Source: an uncultured Oscillospiraceae bacterium (lineage in GTDB: Bacteria; Bacillota; Clostridia; Oscillospirales; Oscillospiraceae). Taken from it: a stretch of 64,000 nucleotides of DNA. Under the pieces are notes generated by a model. That model saw only the letters and a program-made list of their open reading frames with translations. It searched no databases and had not been told where the DNA came from. The translations under genes and the position numbers were made by a program. The number at the start of each line of letters is the position of its first letter. Within the stretch, counting starts at the first letter, position 1. The DNA is taken from contig CAJTUE010000010.1 of assembly GCA_910579775.1 (NCBI GenBank), positions 1 to 64,000 of the forward strand. The letters are read 5' to 3'. Positions 16,433 through 25,902 of the stretch are shown here, in pieces.

Positions 16433-17086
16433 CTATTTTCTGGCGACCATTTCAAGGACCTTCGCGAAGTGTCCCTGTTGTGCCACGGCCAGGCGATAGG
16501 TCTTCGCCCCAGCCTGGATCAAGAGCCTGTCGCCTTCCGGTGCAATCGCCGAAATGGCGTCCAGCTTACAGTCAAAGCCGTTCTGTTTTGCAAGGAAAAC
16601 GATCCGCCGGTTCGTCAGGACCACCTGGCCGGCGAAGGAATCTGTGACGTCGTCATAGACTGTCCGACTTGCGCCGCCGCCAGTTCTGACCGACACGCCC
16701 TTCGCCACGCGAACGCTGACCCCAGACCCGCTTCCGGTTCGACCGACAGCCTTCGTCTTCGTGATATAGCGCCGCGCCGGCCCGAAGAAATGGGCCGTTT
16801 CACCGTCGGCCAGGATCACCGGAACGCCTGTCAGGACAGGAAGGCCGCCGGCCTGTATCTGTTCAAGGTCCTGATCCGTCATAAATGTTTGGTTCGCGGC
16901 CAGCTTCGCCTTCTTCGCCGCGCTGACCTTCATTGCGCGCCAGAAACACAAAATCGCCAAAACAGCGAAAATCACAGCGATCACCCATTCGATCCCCGTC
17001 TTGTATTCAGGCGCGGTCGTCAGGGTCACAAGGGCGGCCACAACGGCCAGGATCGCGGAGATAGCCCCGCCTATTTTCCACCCCAT
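16433..17086 (-). CDS. Membrane protein with PH/GRAM-like domain
   Basis: 217 residues and the only minus-strand gene in the element. Two transmembrane helices lie in the first 55 residues. A cytoplasmic domain follows with VVLTNRRIVFLAKQNG, a phrase typical of bacterial PH-like or GRAM-like modules (VLTNxRI). The ATG has a strong TAGGAGG site and its own promoter. Its position, opposite to phage lysis genes and next to two XRE regulators, is that of a lysogenic-conversion or moron gene. The function is unknown. Confidence 0.6.
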   Translation of the reverse strand: MGWKIGGAISAILAVVAALVTLTTAPEYKTGIEWVIAVIFAVLAILCFWRAMKVSAAKKAKLAANQTFMTDQDLEQIQAGGLPVLTGVPVILADGETAHFFGPARRYITKTKAVGRTGSGSGVSVRVAKGVSVRTGGGASRTVYDDVTDSFAGQVVLTNRRIVFLAKQNGFDCKLDAISAIAPEGDRLLIQAGAKTYRLAVAQQGHFAKVLEMVARK

Positions 17087-17128
17087 GTCGAAACCTCCTA
17101 TTTTTTTGGTTTATGGTTCATATCCATA

Positions 17129-17157
17129 AGAATAGAATATTTTCATGGTAATGTCAA
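17129..17157 (-). promoter_or_regulatory. Promoter of the PH-like membrane gene
   Basis: -35 TTGACA (17152-17157), 17-bp spacer, -10 TATTCT (17129-17134), read on the minus strand about 45 bp before the ATG. Confidence 0.7.
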
Positions 17158-17197
17158 GTAAGCCACTGAATAAACCCATAAATGGAGGGGCGGCAAG

Positions 17198-17443
17198 GTG
17201 AAAAAACTGGAATACAACGGTCAAAGGAACATCTGTGGCGACAGGGTCAGAATGGAGCGCGCCCGCCGGCGAATGACACAGGCGCGACTGGCGGCAAAAA
17301 TGCAGACGCGGGGAGTCGACATAGAGCAAGACGCAATAAGTCGAATTGAATCAGGCGACCGTCTGGTCACTGACTATGAACTTCGCGCCTTTGCGGCTAT
17401 CTTTGACACCACAATCGAAGACCTTCTGGAACCGGAAGGATAA
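17198..17443 (+). CDS. XRE-family regulator (81 aa)
   Basis: A single helix-turn-helix domain (RMERARRRMTQARLAAKMQT, then AISRIESGDRLVTDYELRAF), close to XRE proteins that end in TTIEDLLEPEG. GTG start behind GGAGGGG. It is divergent from the PH-like membrane gene, whose promoter lies in the shared 111-bp gap, so it may control that gene. A terminator follows directly. Confidence 0.75.
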   Translation: MKKLEYNGQRNICGDRVRMERARRRMTQARLAAKMQTRGVDIEQDAISRIESGDRLVTDYELRAFAAIFDTTIEDLLEPEG

Positions 17444-17446
17444 TAA

Positions 17447-17478
17447 ACCCACGGACGGGAAAGTCTGTGGGCTTTTTT
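17447..17478 (+). terminator. Terminator after the 81-aa XRE gene
   Basis: CCCACGGAC / GTCTGTGGG stem followed by CTTTTTT. Confidence 0.8.
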
Positions 17479-17488
17479 ATTTTCCCTC

Positions 17489-17517
17489 TTGACATTACGC
17501 CTTGAAAGGCGTAATAT
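17489..17517 (+). promoter_or_regulatory. Promoter with a perfect palindromic operator in its spacer
   Basis: -35 TTGACA (17489-17494), 17-bp spacer, -10 TAATAT (17512-17517). The perfect inverted repeat ATTACGCCTT-GA-AAGGCGTAAT (17494-17515) fills the spacer and overlaps both boxes. Binding of a dimeric repressor there would block RNA polymerase. The 70-aa XRE protein encoded just downstream is the natural candidate (autoregulation). Confidence 0.8.
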
Positions 17518-17549
17518 AGAAGCAGAACAAGGAAAGGCGGCGATCGTCT

Positions 17550-17762
17550 ATGAGATCAGGAAGTACAAAGAACACGACCAAAATCGCGCGCTTGCGCTGT
17601 GATCGGGGGCTGACACAGGCCGCCCTGGCGGAAGGAGTCGGAATGAATATCCGAAAGATTCAAAAACTTGAAAGCGGTGAACAGAGGATCGAAACTGTTT
17701 CCCTGGCCGCCGCCCTTCGGATTGCCGATTTTCTGGGCGTCCAGCCGCGCGATCTGATCTGA
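17550..17762 (+). CDS. XRE-family regulator (70 aa), likely autorepressor
   Basis: A minimal Cro-like helix-turn-helix protein (KIARLRCDRGLTQAALAEGV, then RKIQKLESGEQRIETVSLAA) ending FLGVQPRDLI. It lies directly behind a promoter carrying a perfect palindrome in its spacer. It is followed by a terminator and then the transposase gene, so it may set the level of transposition or of its own mRNA. The ATG has GGAAAGG at a longish 11-base spacing. Confidence 0.75.
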   Translation: MRSGSTKNTTKIARLRCDRGLTQAALAEGVGMNIRKIQKLESGEQRIETVSLAAALRIADFLGVQPRDLI

Positions 17763-17774
17763 CACCACGACGAA

Positions 17775-17815
17775 GCCCCCGTCCATGCCAAACGGCACAG
17801 ACGGGGGCCTTTTTC
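17775..17815 (+). terminator. Terminator between XRE and transposase genes
   Basis: GCCCCCGTC / GACGGGGGC stem with an inner TGCC..GGCA pairing and a CTTTTT tail. It should limit read-through into the transposase, keeping its expression low. Confidence 0.75.
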
Positions 17816-17836
17816 TGTTCTATGGGAGGGAATACA

Positions 17837-18883
17837 ATGAAACGACGCAGATTCAGACATCTATCGTGGGACGACCGCTTGAAAATCGAAGCCGGCCTGA
17901 AACATGGCGATCCTGTTCAGAAGATCGCTGACGACATCGGGGTCCACCGAAACACGATCTACAACGAAATCAAACGCGGCCAGTATGAACACCTTAATTC
18001 AGACCTGACCACTGAAACAAGGTACAGCCCAGAGATCGCCGAAGCGGCATACAGGGCGAACCTGGCGGCGAAGGGTCCAGACCTTAAAATCGGGAAAGAC
18101 CGACGCCTGGCGGACCATATTGAAGACAAGATCGTCAATAATGGATATTCGCCGGCGGCCGTCCTGGGAGAGATCAAGGCCCAGGGCGTCCAGTTCGACA
18201 CGACGATTTGTGAAGCGACGCTGTATTCATACATCAAGAAAGGCGTCTTCCTTCACCTGGAACAGAAGCACCTTCCCAGAAAGGGACAGAGAAAGCGCAC
18301 CTATACCCGCGTCACGAAAAAAGCCGCGCGGCCGGCGGCTGGGACCAGCATTGAAAAGCGGCCCCCAGAGATAGACACCCGCGAAGAACTGGGCGACTGG
18401 GAAATGGACTGTGTTGTCGGCAAGAAAGGGACGAAGGAAGTTCTTCTGGTCCTATCGGAGAGAATGAGCCGCAAGGAAATAATGATCAAAATGAAGGACA
18501 AGACCACCGAAAGCGTCGTCCGCGCCCTTGACCGCCTTGAACGCCGATATGGCGCCATGTTCGGAAAAGTCTTCCGGACGATCACCGTCGACAATGGGTC
18601 GGAGTTCGCCGACTGTGAGGGAATGGAACGGTCCTGTCGCCGGCCAGGGCATAAGCGGACACAGATCTTCTACTGTCACCCATATTCCAGCTATGAGCGC
18701 GGAACGAATGAGAACATAAACGGAATGATCCGGCGCTGGTTCCCAAAGGGAACCGACTTCGGGAAGGTTCCGGCGAAAGCAGTCCAGGCCGTCGAAGACT
18801 GGTTGAACAACTATCCGCGCGGGATTCTGGGATTTCTGTCGGCCGATGAAGTCTTCCAGGCTGGGGTCGCCGCCCTTGCTTGA
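17837..18883 (+). CDS. IS30-family DDE transposase
   Basis: 348 residues. An N-terminal HTH_38 (LSWDDRLKIEAGLKHG, then RNTIYNEIKRG) is followed by a second HTH-like region and an RNase H-fold catalytic core. The acidic triad is visible: D in WEMDCVVG, D in TVDNGSEF and E in GTNENINGMIRRWFP. The length matches complete IS30 transposases and no frameshift is seen. The start is the ATG after GGGAGGG. It lies 44 bp from the right direct repeat and is the only visible recombinase, so it is the best candidate for moving the element. Long terminal inverted repeats of an ordinary IS30 were not found around it. Confidence 0.9.
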   Translation: MKRRRFRHLSWDDRLKIEAGLKHGDPVQKIADDIGVHRNTIYNEIKRGQYEHLNSDLTTETRYSPEIAEAAYRANLAAKGPDLKIGKDRRLADHIEDKIVNNGYSPAAVLGEIKAQGVQFDTTICEATLYSYIKKGVFLHLEQKHLPRKGQRKRTYTRVTKKAARPAAGTSIEKRPPEIDTREELGDWEMDCVVGKKGTKEVLLVLSERMSRKEIMIKMKDKTTESVVRALDRLERRYGAMFGKVFRTITVDNGSEFADCEGMERSCRRPGHKRTQIFYCHPYSSYERGTNENINGMIRRWFPKGTDFGKVPAKAVQAVEDWLNNYPRGILGFLSADEVFQAGVAALA

Positions 18884-18926
18884 AAATTTTTTTCTGATTT
18901 TTTACAATTTAATCTTGACTTTTGCG

Positions 18927-18941
18927 TTTTCAGACGCTGAT
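18927..18941 (+). repeat. Right 15-bp direct repeat of the mobile element
   Basis: TTTTCAGACGCTGAT, identical to 9079-9093. An AT-rich stretch of about 40 bp separates it from the transposase stop. Host sequence (the rpiB terminator) begins about 35 bp further on. Confidence 0.8.
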
Positions 18942-18973
18942 TTCAGGAGAAAGTTCCCCGGGCGCGTCCCACG

Positions 18974-19017
18974 AAAAAACAGCTCCCTCGTCAGGCTGGG
19001 CCCGACAGGGGGAGCTG
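18974..19017 (-). terminator. Terminator of the rpiB transcript
   Basis: On the minus strand CAGCTCCC...GGGAGCTG with inner CCTGTCGGGC/GCCTGACGAGG pairing, followed by TTTTTT. Confidence 0.75.
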
Positions 19018-19057
19018 CTGTGTCCTATACGCGGCATTATTTGACGCCGCAAGCCGG

Positions 19058-19513
19058 TCAGCTGTTTTCCACCGCGCGGATGAGGTCCACCCGGCGCTGG
19101 TGGCGGCCGCCCTCAAATTCATGGGACAGGAAGGCGTCCAGGATCTCCTTGGCTAAGTTGGGCCCCGTGACCCCGGCGCCGATGGCCAGCATGTTGGCGT
19201 CGTTGTGGCGGCGGGTCATCTGGGCGGACCAGGGCTCGTGACAGAGGGCGCAGCGCACCCCCTTGACCTTGTTGGCCACGATAGAAACGCCGATGCCGGT
19301 GGTACACACCACCACCCCCAGGCGGCATTTGCCCTCCGCTACAGCCTGGGCGGCCTGCTGGGCAAAGACGGGGTAGTCGCAGCTCTCGGTGGAGTGGCAG
19401 CCAAAGTCTTTGGTGGAGACGCCCTGGGCCTCCAGATGGGCCTTCAGGACCTCCTTCAAGGCGTAGCCGCCGTGGTCGCAGGCCAGGGCGACGGTGAGTT
19501 TCTTCTCTTCCAT
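19058..19513 (-). CDS. rpiB: Ribose-5-phosphate isomerase B
   Basis: 151 residues, the usual RpiB length. It interconverts ribose-5-phosphate and ribulose-5-phosphate in the pentose phosphate pathway. Family marks: the phosphate-binding ACDHGGYALK near the N-terminus, the catalytic Cys in VVVCTTGIGVSI, and CALCHEPWSA with HNDANMLAIG. The ATG shares one base with the stop of the upstream PHP gene (TAATG) and has GGAGAG before it, so the two are coupled. Some RpiB relatives act on allose-6-P or galactose-6-P; the context does not exclude that. Confidence 0.9.
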   Translation of the reverse strand: MEEKKLTVALACDHGGYALKEVLKAHLEAQGVSTKDFGCHSTESCDYPVFAQQAAQAVAEGKCRLGVVVCTTGIGVSIVANKVKGVRCALCHEPWSAQMTRRHNDANMLAIGAGVTGPNLAKEILDAFLSHEFEGGRHQRRVDLIRAVENS

Positions 19514-20328
19514 TATAGTCTCTCCATTCCGGCCTTGCGGCCATGATATACCGCCACGTAGGCAAAGCCGCAGTGGGCGATCACTTGATAAACGTCGCGG
19601 ATGCCCCGGCCAACGTCCTGGACGGTGTGGGCGTCTGAGCCCGCGGTGATGAGCTCGCCCCCCAGGGACTTGAACAGGCGCAGGTAGGGGATCCATTCCT
19701 CGATGGAGCGGCCCCGCCAGGTGTTTACCTCCATGGCCTTGCCGTCCTGAGCGGCGCGGCGGAGGATAGCGACGGTGCGGTCATAGAAATCCCCCTCCAG
19801 CAGGGAGAAGGAATGGGGGCCGCGGTCGTTGATATAGCGCAGGGGATAAATCACATGGCCCAGAGAGTCGTAGCAGTCGGGGAGCTCCACCAGCGCCTCG
19901 AGGGAGCCCAAATAGTCCTCCAGGGTGCTTTGACAGGCTTCGTGGTCGGGGTACTCGGCAAAGTAGAAGTCGTGCTTGTCCTTGATGGCGCGGTAGTTGT
20001 GCACCGAGCCGATGATAAAGTCCAACTCCGGCGCGGCGGTCAGGATGGCCCGGGCGGCCTCGGGATTTTCATAGGCCTCGCCCAGCTCCAGGCCCTGGGC
20101 AAGCTCCAGCCCGGCGGGCAGGGCGGAGCGCGCCTCCGCCAGGTTGGCGTGGTAGGGGGCCCAGTCGTAGGTATAGGCGGGCTCGCCCTGGAGGGTGACC
20201 AGGTCGCAGTGGTCGGTGAGGCAGAGATGAGTCAGCCCCGCGGTGGCCCCGGCGCGGGCCATTTCGGTGACGGTGTTGTGGCCATCGGGGGAGCAGAGGG
20301 AGTGGGTGTGGGTGTCGCCAAGAAACAT
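19513..20328 (-). CDS. PHP-family phosphatase (histidinol-phosphatase-like)
   Basis: 271 residues of the PHP fold, a trinuclear-metal phosphoesterase. Visible motifs: DTHTHS near the start, TDHCD, GSVHNYRAI and the C-terminal GSDAHTV. The layout (HxH, central E, H, D-x-H) is that of HisJ/HisK histidinol-phosphatases, but no his gene is near, so the substrate may differ. It is the first gene of a short minus-strand run with rpiB and starts 26 bp after the mannosyltransferase gene. Confidence 0.8.
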   Translation of the reverse strand: MFLGDTHTHSLCSPDGHNTVTEMARAGATAGLTHLCLTDHCDLVTLQGEPAYTYDWAPYHANLAEARSALPAGLELAQGLELGEAYENPEAARAILTAAPELDFIIGSVHNYRAIKDKHDFYFAEYPDHEACQSTLEDYLGSLEALVELPDCYDSLGHVIYPLRYINDRGPHSFSLLEGDFYDRTVAILRRAAQDGKAMEVNTWRGRSIEEWIPYLRLFKSLGGELITAGSDAHTVQDVGRGIRDVYQVIAHCGFAYVAVYHGRKAGMERL

Positions 20329-20353
20329 GGAAGAGGTCTCCTTTTATCAAAAA

Positions 20354-22537
20354 TCAGAAGGGCCAGGAGGGGAGGAAGCGCAACAAACCGCCTGAGTACC
20401 AATTGGGCATGGTCAGGCCGATGAGGGCGGGGTAAAAGAGAACATAGAGGGCGATGGAGACGCCGGTCACCCCGTAGACCGGCAGCCGCCATTTGGCCCA
20501 CTGACACTCCATCAGGTCGTTGAAGAGATAGCAGATACAGAAGACCAGGAAGAGGATGGAGGGGAAGTAGTGGTAGGCGAAGGTGGTGCGGCCGATGAAC
20601 ACCCAGGGGAGCAGCTGGGAGAGGAAGGCCACCACCAAAAACAGGGCCTTGCCGCACTTGCGCTGGACAAAGCGAATGGCCACAGCAATGAGGCTCAAAA
20701 GTCCCGCCCAGGAGATGAGGGGGTTATTAAAGGAGGCAAACCGCTCGGTCATGCCGCTGCCGCCCATATCGTCCAGGTAAAAGAGGATGGGCCGTCCGTC
20801 CACCAGCCATTGATACCAGCGGGACTCATAGCTGTGGGGGGTGGTGACGCCGTTGTGGTAGGTGAGCATGTGGTATTGGTTGTGGAGCATAATGCCCGAA
20901 AGGCTGTCCCGGGGGATGGAGGGACCGCGGAAATCCTTGCCCTGGCGCAGATAGCCCCAAAGGTTTTCCCAGAACACAGGGAAGCTGCGGCCAAAGCCGG
21001 AGAGGGTGTTGGGAAGGGACAGGCCTACGTTCCCCTGGGCCAGGGCGTAGGGGATATAAGAGGCGGTATAGATGGCCAGGGGAATGAGGACGAAGCACAG
21101 CACGGAGAGGAGCAGGGTCTTGACAAGCCACCCAGCTAGGGATCTCTTCCGGGGGGTCTTGACCCGGGAAAGCTCCGCCGGGAGGGGAAGGCCGTCGTCC
21201 GGGGAGGGCTCCGCCGCCGGCTCGGCGGGGGAGGGGGCGTTTTCCTCCCCCCTTTTCCAGGCCAGGGCGCGCAGGACCAGGTGGAGGACATAGAGCACTG
21301 CCAGGCCCACTCCGGCGTAGATCACCGTCCACTTGCAGGCGCAGCCGATCCCCCAGGTGATCCCGGCGAGGGCCAGGGAGCCGTAGCCCTCGCTTGTCTT
21401 CCCCTTCTTGTTGGGGGTGGCGGAGGCGGTGAGCCAGCGGTAGAAGAACCAGTAGGACAGGAGGATAAAGAACACTCCGTAGGTGTCGATGGTGGCGATG
21501 CGGGTCTGAGCCAGGTGCATGAACTCCGCGGCGAAGAGGGCGGTCCCGCAGGTGGCCACTACCGTCTTGCCAAACATGTTTTTGAGAAATACATACAGCA
21601 GGGGGAGCATCAGCACCCCAAACAGGGTGCCCATGAACCGCCAGCCAAAGGGAGTCATGCCGAAGAGCCAAATGCCGATGGACAGAATGAGCTTGCCCAG
21701 AGGCGGGTGAGTGGTCTCGTAGGGGTTCAGCCCCTCCAGATGCTCCAAGGCGGTGCGGGGGTGGTAGATCTCGTCAAAATAGGAGGAGTTGCGCCAGGAG
21801 ATGGCGACGGGGACGTTGTTGTCCACGGTAAAGAGCTGGGCAAGACCGTCGGGGGCGGTCTCGCCGTCCGTCAGGCTCCAGGAGAAGCTGAGAGGCTGGT
21901 TCTGGTCGTCAAAGAAAATGAGCTTGCCCAGGCGGAGGGTCTGCTGATTGTAGTCCGCCTTGCCGGTGATGCGGATATAGCGCACCCACTGGGCCTGCTG
22001 GGGGATAATATCCTGCCACTTGAAGAGCTTGACATAGTCCTGGCTCAGAGCGTAGGAGGGATCGTAGCCGTCGGCCAGCGCCCAGTAGTAGACCGTCTTG
22101 TCCCGGCCCCACTCGTCCTGTTCCGTTTTGGTCCACAGGGTGGACCAGGCCTCGCCGTCCGCCGAGACCTCCAAGTTATAGGCTCCCGTGCCCAGAGAGG
22201 AATAGGCCCAGACGCGGGAGACCAGTAGCGGCTTGTCCCCTTCCACTTGGATGGTGACGGTCTCCCCGTCCACAAAGTCGTGGTACGCCTGAGGGGCCTT
22301 GGTGGAGCCCAGGGAGAAGAAGGCGGTGACGGCGTAGACTACGGTGATAATGAGAACGGGAAGGGCGTCCTTGCGCGCCATAGCGTGGCGCTTGTGGGCC
22401 AGGGTAAAGGGAGCGCGGTCCGCCATAGCGATCCAGTCCAGGGTGCCCGGACGGGGGCGCAGGGCGGTGAAGTAGTAGGCGATAAAGCCGATCGCCCCCG
22501 CCAGCACCAGCGCGGCGAGAAAAATTCCAAAGGTCAT
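20354..22537 (-). CDS. Dolichyl-phosphate-mannose protein mannosyltransferase (PMT/GT39-like)
   Basis: 727 residues with about ten or more transmembrane helices. The catalytic-loop phrase YFDEIYHPRTA (acidic DE pair after a TM helix) and the HPPLGKLILS segment are typical of the PMT/GT-C family, which transfers mannose from a lipid carrier to exported proteins. Unusually, about 170 residues lie between the first two TM helices and the DE loop. They look like a discoidin/F5-8C-type beta domain (SRVWAYSSLGTGAYNLEVS, then QWVRYIRITGKADYN). An RCK/PAEP-rich cytoplasmic linker sits mid-protein. The start ATG has AGGAGG. It probably O-glycosylates surface proteins. Confidence 0.82.
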   Translation of the reverse strand: MTFGIFLAALVLAGAIGFIAYYFTALRPRPGTLDWIAMADRAPFTLAHKRHAMARKDALPVLIITVVYAVTAFFSLGSTKAPQAYHDFVDGETVTIQVEGDKPLLVSRVWAYSSLGTGAYNLEVSADGEAWSTLWTKTEQDEWGRDKTVYYWALADGYDPSYALSQDYVKLFKWQDIIPQQAQWVRYIRITGKADYNQQTLRLGKLIFFDDQNQPLSFSWSLTDGETAPDGLAQLFTVDNNVPVAISWRNSSYFDEIYHPRTALEHLEGLNPYETTHPPLGKLILSIGIWLFGMTPFGWRFMGTLFGVLMLPLLYVFLKNMFGKTVVATCGTALFAAEFMHLAQTRIATIDTYGVFFILLSYWFFYRWLTASATPNKKGKTSEGYGSLALAGITWGIGCACKWTVIYAGVGLAVLYVLHLVLRALAWKRGEENAPSPAEPAAEPSPDDGLPLPAELSRVKTPRKRSLAGWLVKTLLLSVLCFVLIPLAIYTASYIPYALAQGNVGLSLPNTLSGFGRSFPVFWENLWGYLRQGKDFRGPSIPRDSLSGIMLHNQYHMLTYHNGVTTPHSYESRWYQWLVDGRPILFYLDDMGGSGMTERFASFNNPLISWAGLLSLIAVAIRFVQRKCGKALFLVVAFLSQLLPWVFIGRTTFAYHYFPSILFLVFCICYLFNDLMECQWAKWRLPVYGVTGVSIALYVLFYPALIGLTMPNWYSGGLLRFLPSWPF

Positions 22538-22570
22538 GTGACGTCCTCCTGTTCTGGGATCCTGTCAAGC

Positions 22571-22602
22571 AAAAATAGAAGGCGGACTTGGTCCGCCTTC
22601 TA
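22571..22602 (-). terminator. Terminator of the heat-shock operon
   Basis: AGAAGGCGGAC / GTCCGCCTTCT stem; on the minus strand an ATTTTTG tail follows. It lies directly after dnaJ. Confidence 0.85.
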
Positions 22603-22604
22603 TT

Positions 22605-23765
22605 TTATTTCTTTTTCTTCCGTTTGTCAAAAAAACCTTTTCCACCGGGGGGAGCGTCCTCCCCCATGGCCTTGGCGTAGGCCTCCAGCGCCTCTTTCTG
22701 AGCGTCGGTGAGCCGCTGGGGGGTGTCGATGACCACGGTGACCAGCTGGTCGCCGCGAGGGCGGCCGTGAAGGCCGGGGATGCCCTTGCCCCGCAGGCGG
22801 AACACCGAGCCGGTCTTGGTCCCGGCGGGGAGGGTCCACTTCACCTTGCCGTCGATGGTGTCGATCTCCAGCTCCGCCCCCAAAGCGGCTTGGGGGAAGG
22901 AGACGGCCTGGGTAAGATAGACGGTGGAGCCGTCCCGCTGGAATTTGGGGTGGGGCCGCACGGAGACGCCCACAATGAGGTCTCCCGCCGGGCCGCCGTT
23001 TTTGCCCGCGTTGCCCTGGCCCCGGAGGGAGACGGCCTGGCCGTCGTCGATGCCGGCGGGGATGGTGACGGTGAGCCGCTTCTGCTTGCGCACCGCGCCC
23101 TCTCCGTGGCAGCCGGGGCAGGGGTCCTTAATGAGCTGGCCCGTGCCGTGGCACTTGGGACAGGGGGCGGTGGAGACGAAGGAGAAAGAGCCGCCGCCCC
23201 GCTGGACCCGGACCACCCCCTGGCCGCCGCAGTCAGGGCAGGTCTCGGGTTTGGTGCCGTGGGCGCAGCCGCTGCCGCCGCAGTCGGGGCAGGGGTCGGA
23301 GCGGGTGAGGTTGATCTCCTTTTCACAGCCAAAGGCGGCTTCCTCAAAGGTGAGGGTGAGGGCCACCCGGAGGGATTCCCCCTTCTGGGGGCCGCCCTGC
23401 TGGCGGCGGGGACCTCCACCCCCAAAGCCGCCGAACCCACCAAAGCCGGAGAAGGCGCCGAAGAGGTCGCCCAGGTCCATGCCGTCGAACCCGCCGCCAA
23501 ACCCTCCGCCAAAGCCGCCGGGGTTGAAGTTGGGGTCCACTCCCGCCATGCCGAACTGGTCGTAGCGGGCCTTTTTGTCCGTGTCGGATAGGACCTCGTA
23601 GGCCTCGTTGACCTCCTTGAACTTGGCCTCGGCGTCCTTGTCGCCGGGGTGGAGGTCGGGGTGGTATTCCTTGGCCTTTTTGCGGTAGGCTTTTTTGATC
23701 TCGTCGTCCGAGGCGGTTTTGGACACGCCTAAGACCTCGTAAAAGTCACGTTTTTGGTCTGCCAT
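22605..23765 (-). CDS. dnaJ: Chaperone protein DnaJ
   Basis: 386 residues, full type I DnaJ. The J domain (1-70) has the HPD tripeptide in YHPDLHPG. A Gly/Phe-rich stretch follows. Four zinc-binding CxxCxGxG repeats (CPDCGGSG, CPDCGGQG, CPKCHGTG, CPGCHGEG) precede the substrate-binding C-terminal domains. It delivers unfolded proteins to DnaK and stimulates its ATPase. It is the last gene of hrcA-grpE-dnaK-dnaJ and should respond to CIRCE/HrcA through the operon promoter. GAGGTG precedes the ATG. Confidence 0.97.
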   Translation of the reverse strand: MADQKRDFYEVLGVSKTASDDEIKKAYRKKAKEYHPDLHPGDKDAEAKFKEVNEAYEVLSDTDKKARYDQFGMAGVDPNFNPGGFGGGFGGGFDGMDLGDLFGAFSGFGGFGGFGGGGPRRQQGGPQKGESLRVALTLTFEEAAFGCEKEINLTRSDPCPDCGGSGCAHGTKPETCPDCGGQGVVRVQRGGGSFSFVSTAPCPKCHGTGQLIKDPCPGCHGEGAVRKQKRLTVTIPAGIDDGQAVSLRGQGNAGKNGGPAGDLIVGVSVRPHPKFQRDGSTVYLTQAVSFPQAALGAELEIDTIDGKVKWTLPAGTKTGSVFRLRGKGIPGLHGRPRGDQLVTVVIDTPQRLTDAQKEALEAYAKAMGEDAPPGGKGFFDKRKKKK

Positions 23766-23811
23766 GTATGTGCTTCACCTCTTTAGAGGGAGTGTTGCGA
23801 ACAGGGGAAGC

Positions 23812-23878
23812 GGGCGGGTCTGGGACCCGCCCCTACAGAGAAAGTGCCTGTGTAGGGGCCGGTTCCAAACCGGCCCGC
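23812..23878. repeat. Intergenic double-hairpin repeat, family A (copy 1)
   Basis: GCGGGTCTGGGACCCGCCCCTACA followed about 17 bases later by TGTAGGGGCCGGTTCC...GGCCCGCC, split here for length: two G/C hairpins in inverted orientation around a CTACA/TGTAG core. Related copies lie at 33000, 34503, 37330 and 45650. It sits in the dnaK-dnaJ gap. Confidence 0.65.
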
Positions 23879-23892
23879 CTGGTCATGTCCGG

Positions 23893-25725
<1,833 letters not shown>

Positions 25726-25768
25726 AATATATTACCTCCTAATTTTTATTACGAATTTTGGAATGGGC

Positions 25769-25902
25769 TGTCACGCTTCCGTTGGACACGCTGCGGCCCC
25801 GCTTCCCGGCCCTTGGCAAAATGCCGCTGGGCTGCGCCCAGCCTGTTTTTGCCGTGCGGGCCGGCCCATCGTGGCCTGCGTGTCTACGGGTCGCGCTTCT
25901 AA
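25769..25902. repeat. Intergenic repeat, family B (copy 1, grpE-dnaK gap)
   Basis: About 134 bp, starting TGTCACGCTTCCGTTGGACAC and ending GTGTCTACGGGTCGCGCTTCTAA (read in two parts). A diverged copy with the same ends is at 50381-50517. In grpE orientation the element begins TTAGAAGCGC, and its TAG is the grpE stop codon. Confidence 0.65.

Larger units (their letters stand above)
9079..18941 (+). mobile_element. 9.86-kb phage-derived mobile element with IS30-type transposase
   Basis: Bounded by an exact 15-bp direct repeat. Nearly all genes inside run on the plus strand and are phage-like. It has an IS30-type HTH protein at the left end and a complete IS30-family DDE transposase at the right end. 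No tyrosine or serine integrase, terminase, portal, capsid or tail-tube gene is visible. Codon choice changes inside it: CTC-rich leucine use up to about 13.95 kb, CTG/CTT-rich afterwards. Together with an in-frame exonuclease-endolysin junction, this suggests two prophage remnants joined by deletion or recombination. Host genes flank it on both sides (RNase J and rpiB). Confidence 0.7.

Noticed and set aside
17198..17762. Toxin-antitoxin pair made of the two small XRE genes
   Set aside because: Both are DNA-binding proteins, each with its own terminator, and no toxin-like partner is adjacent.
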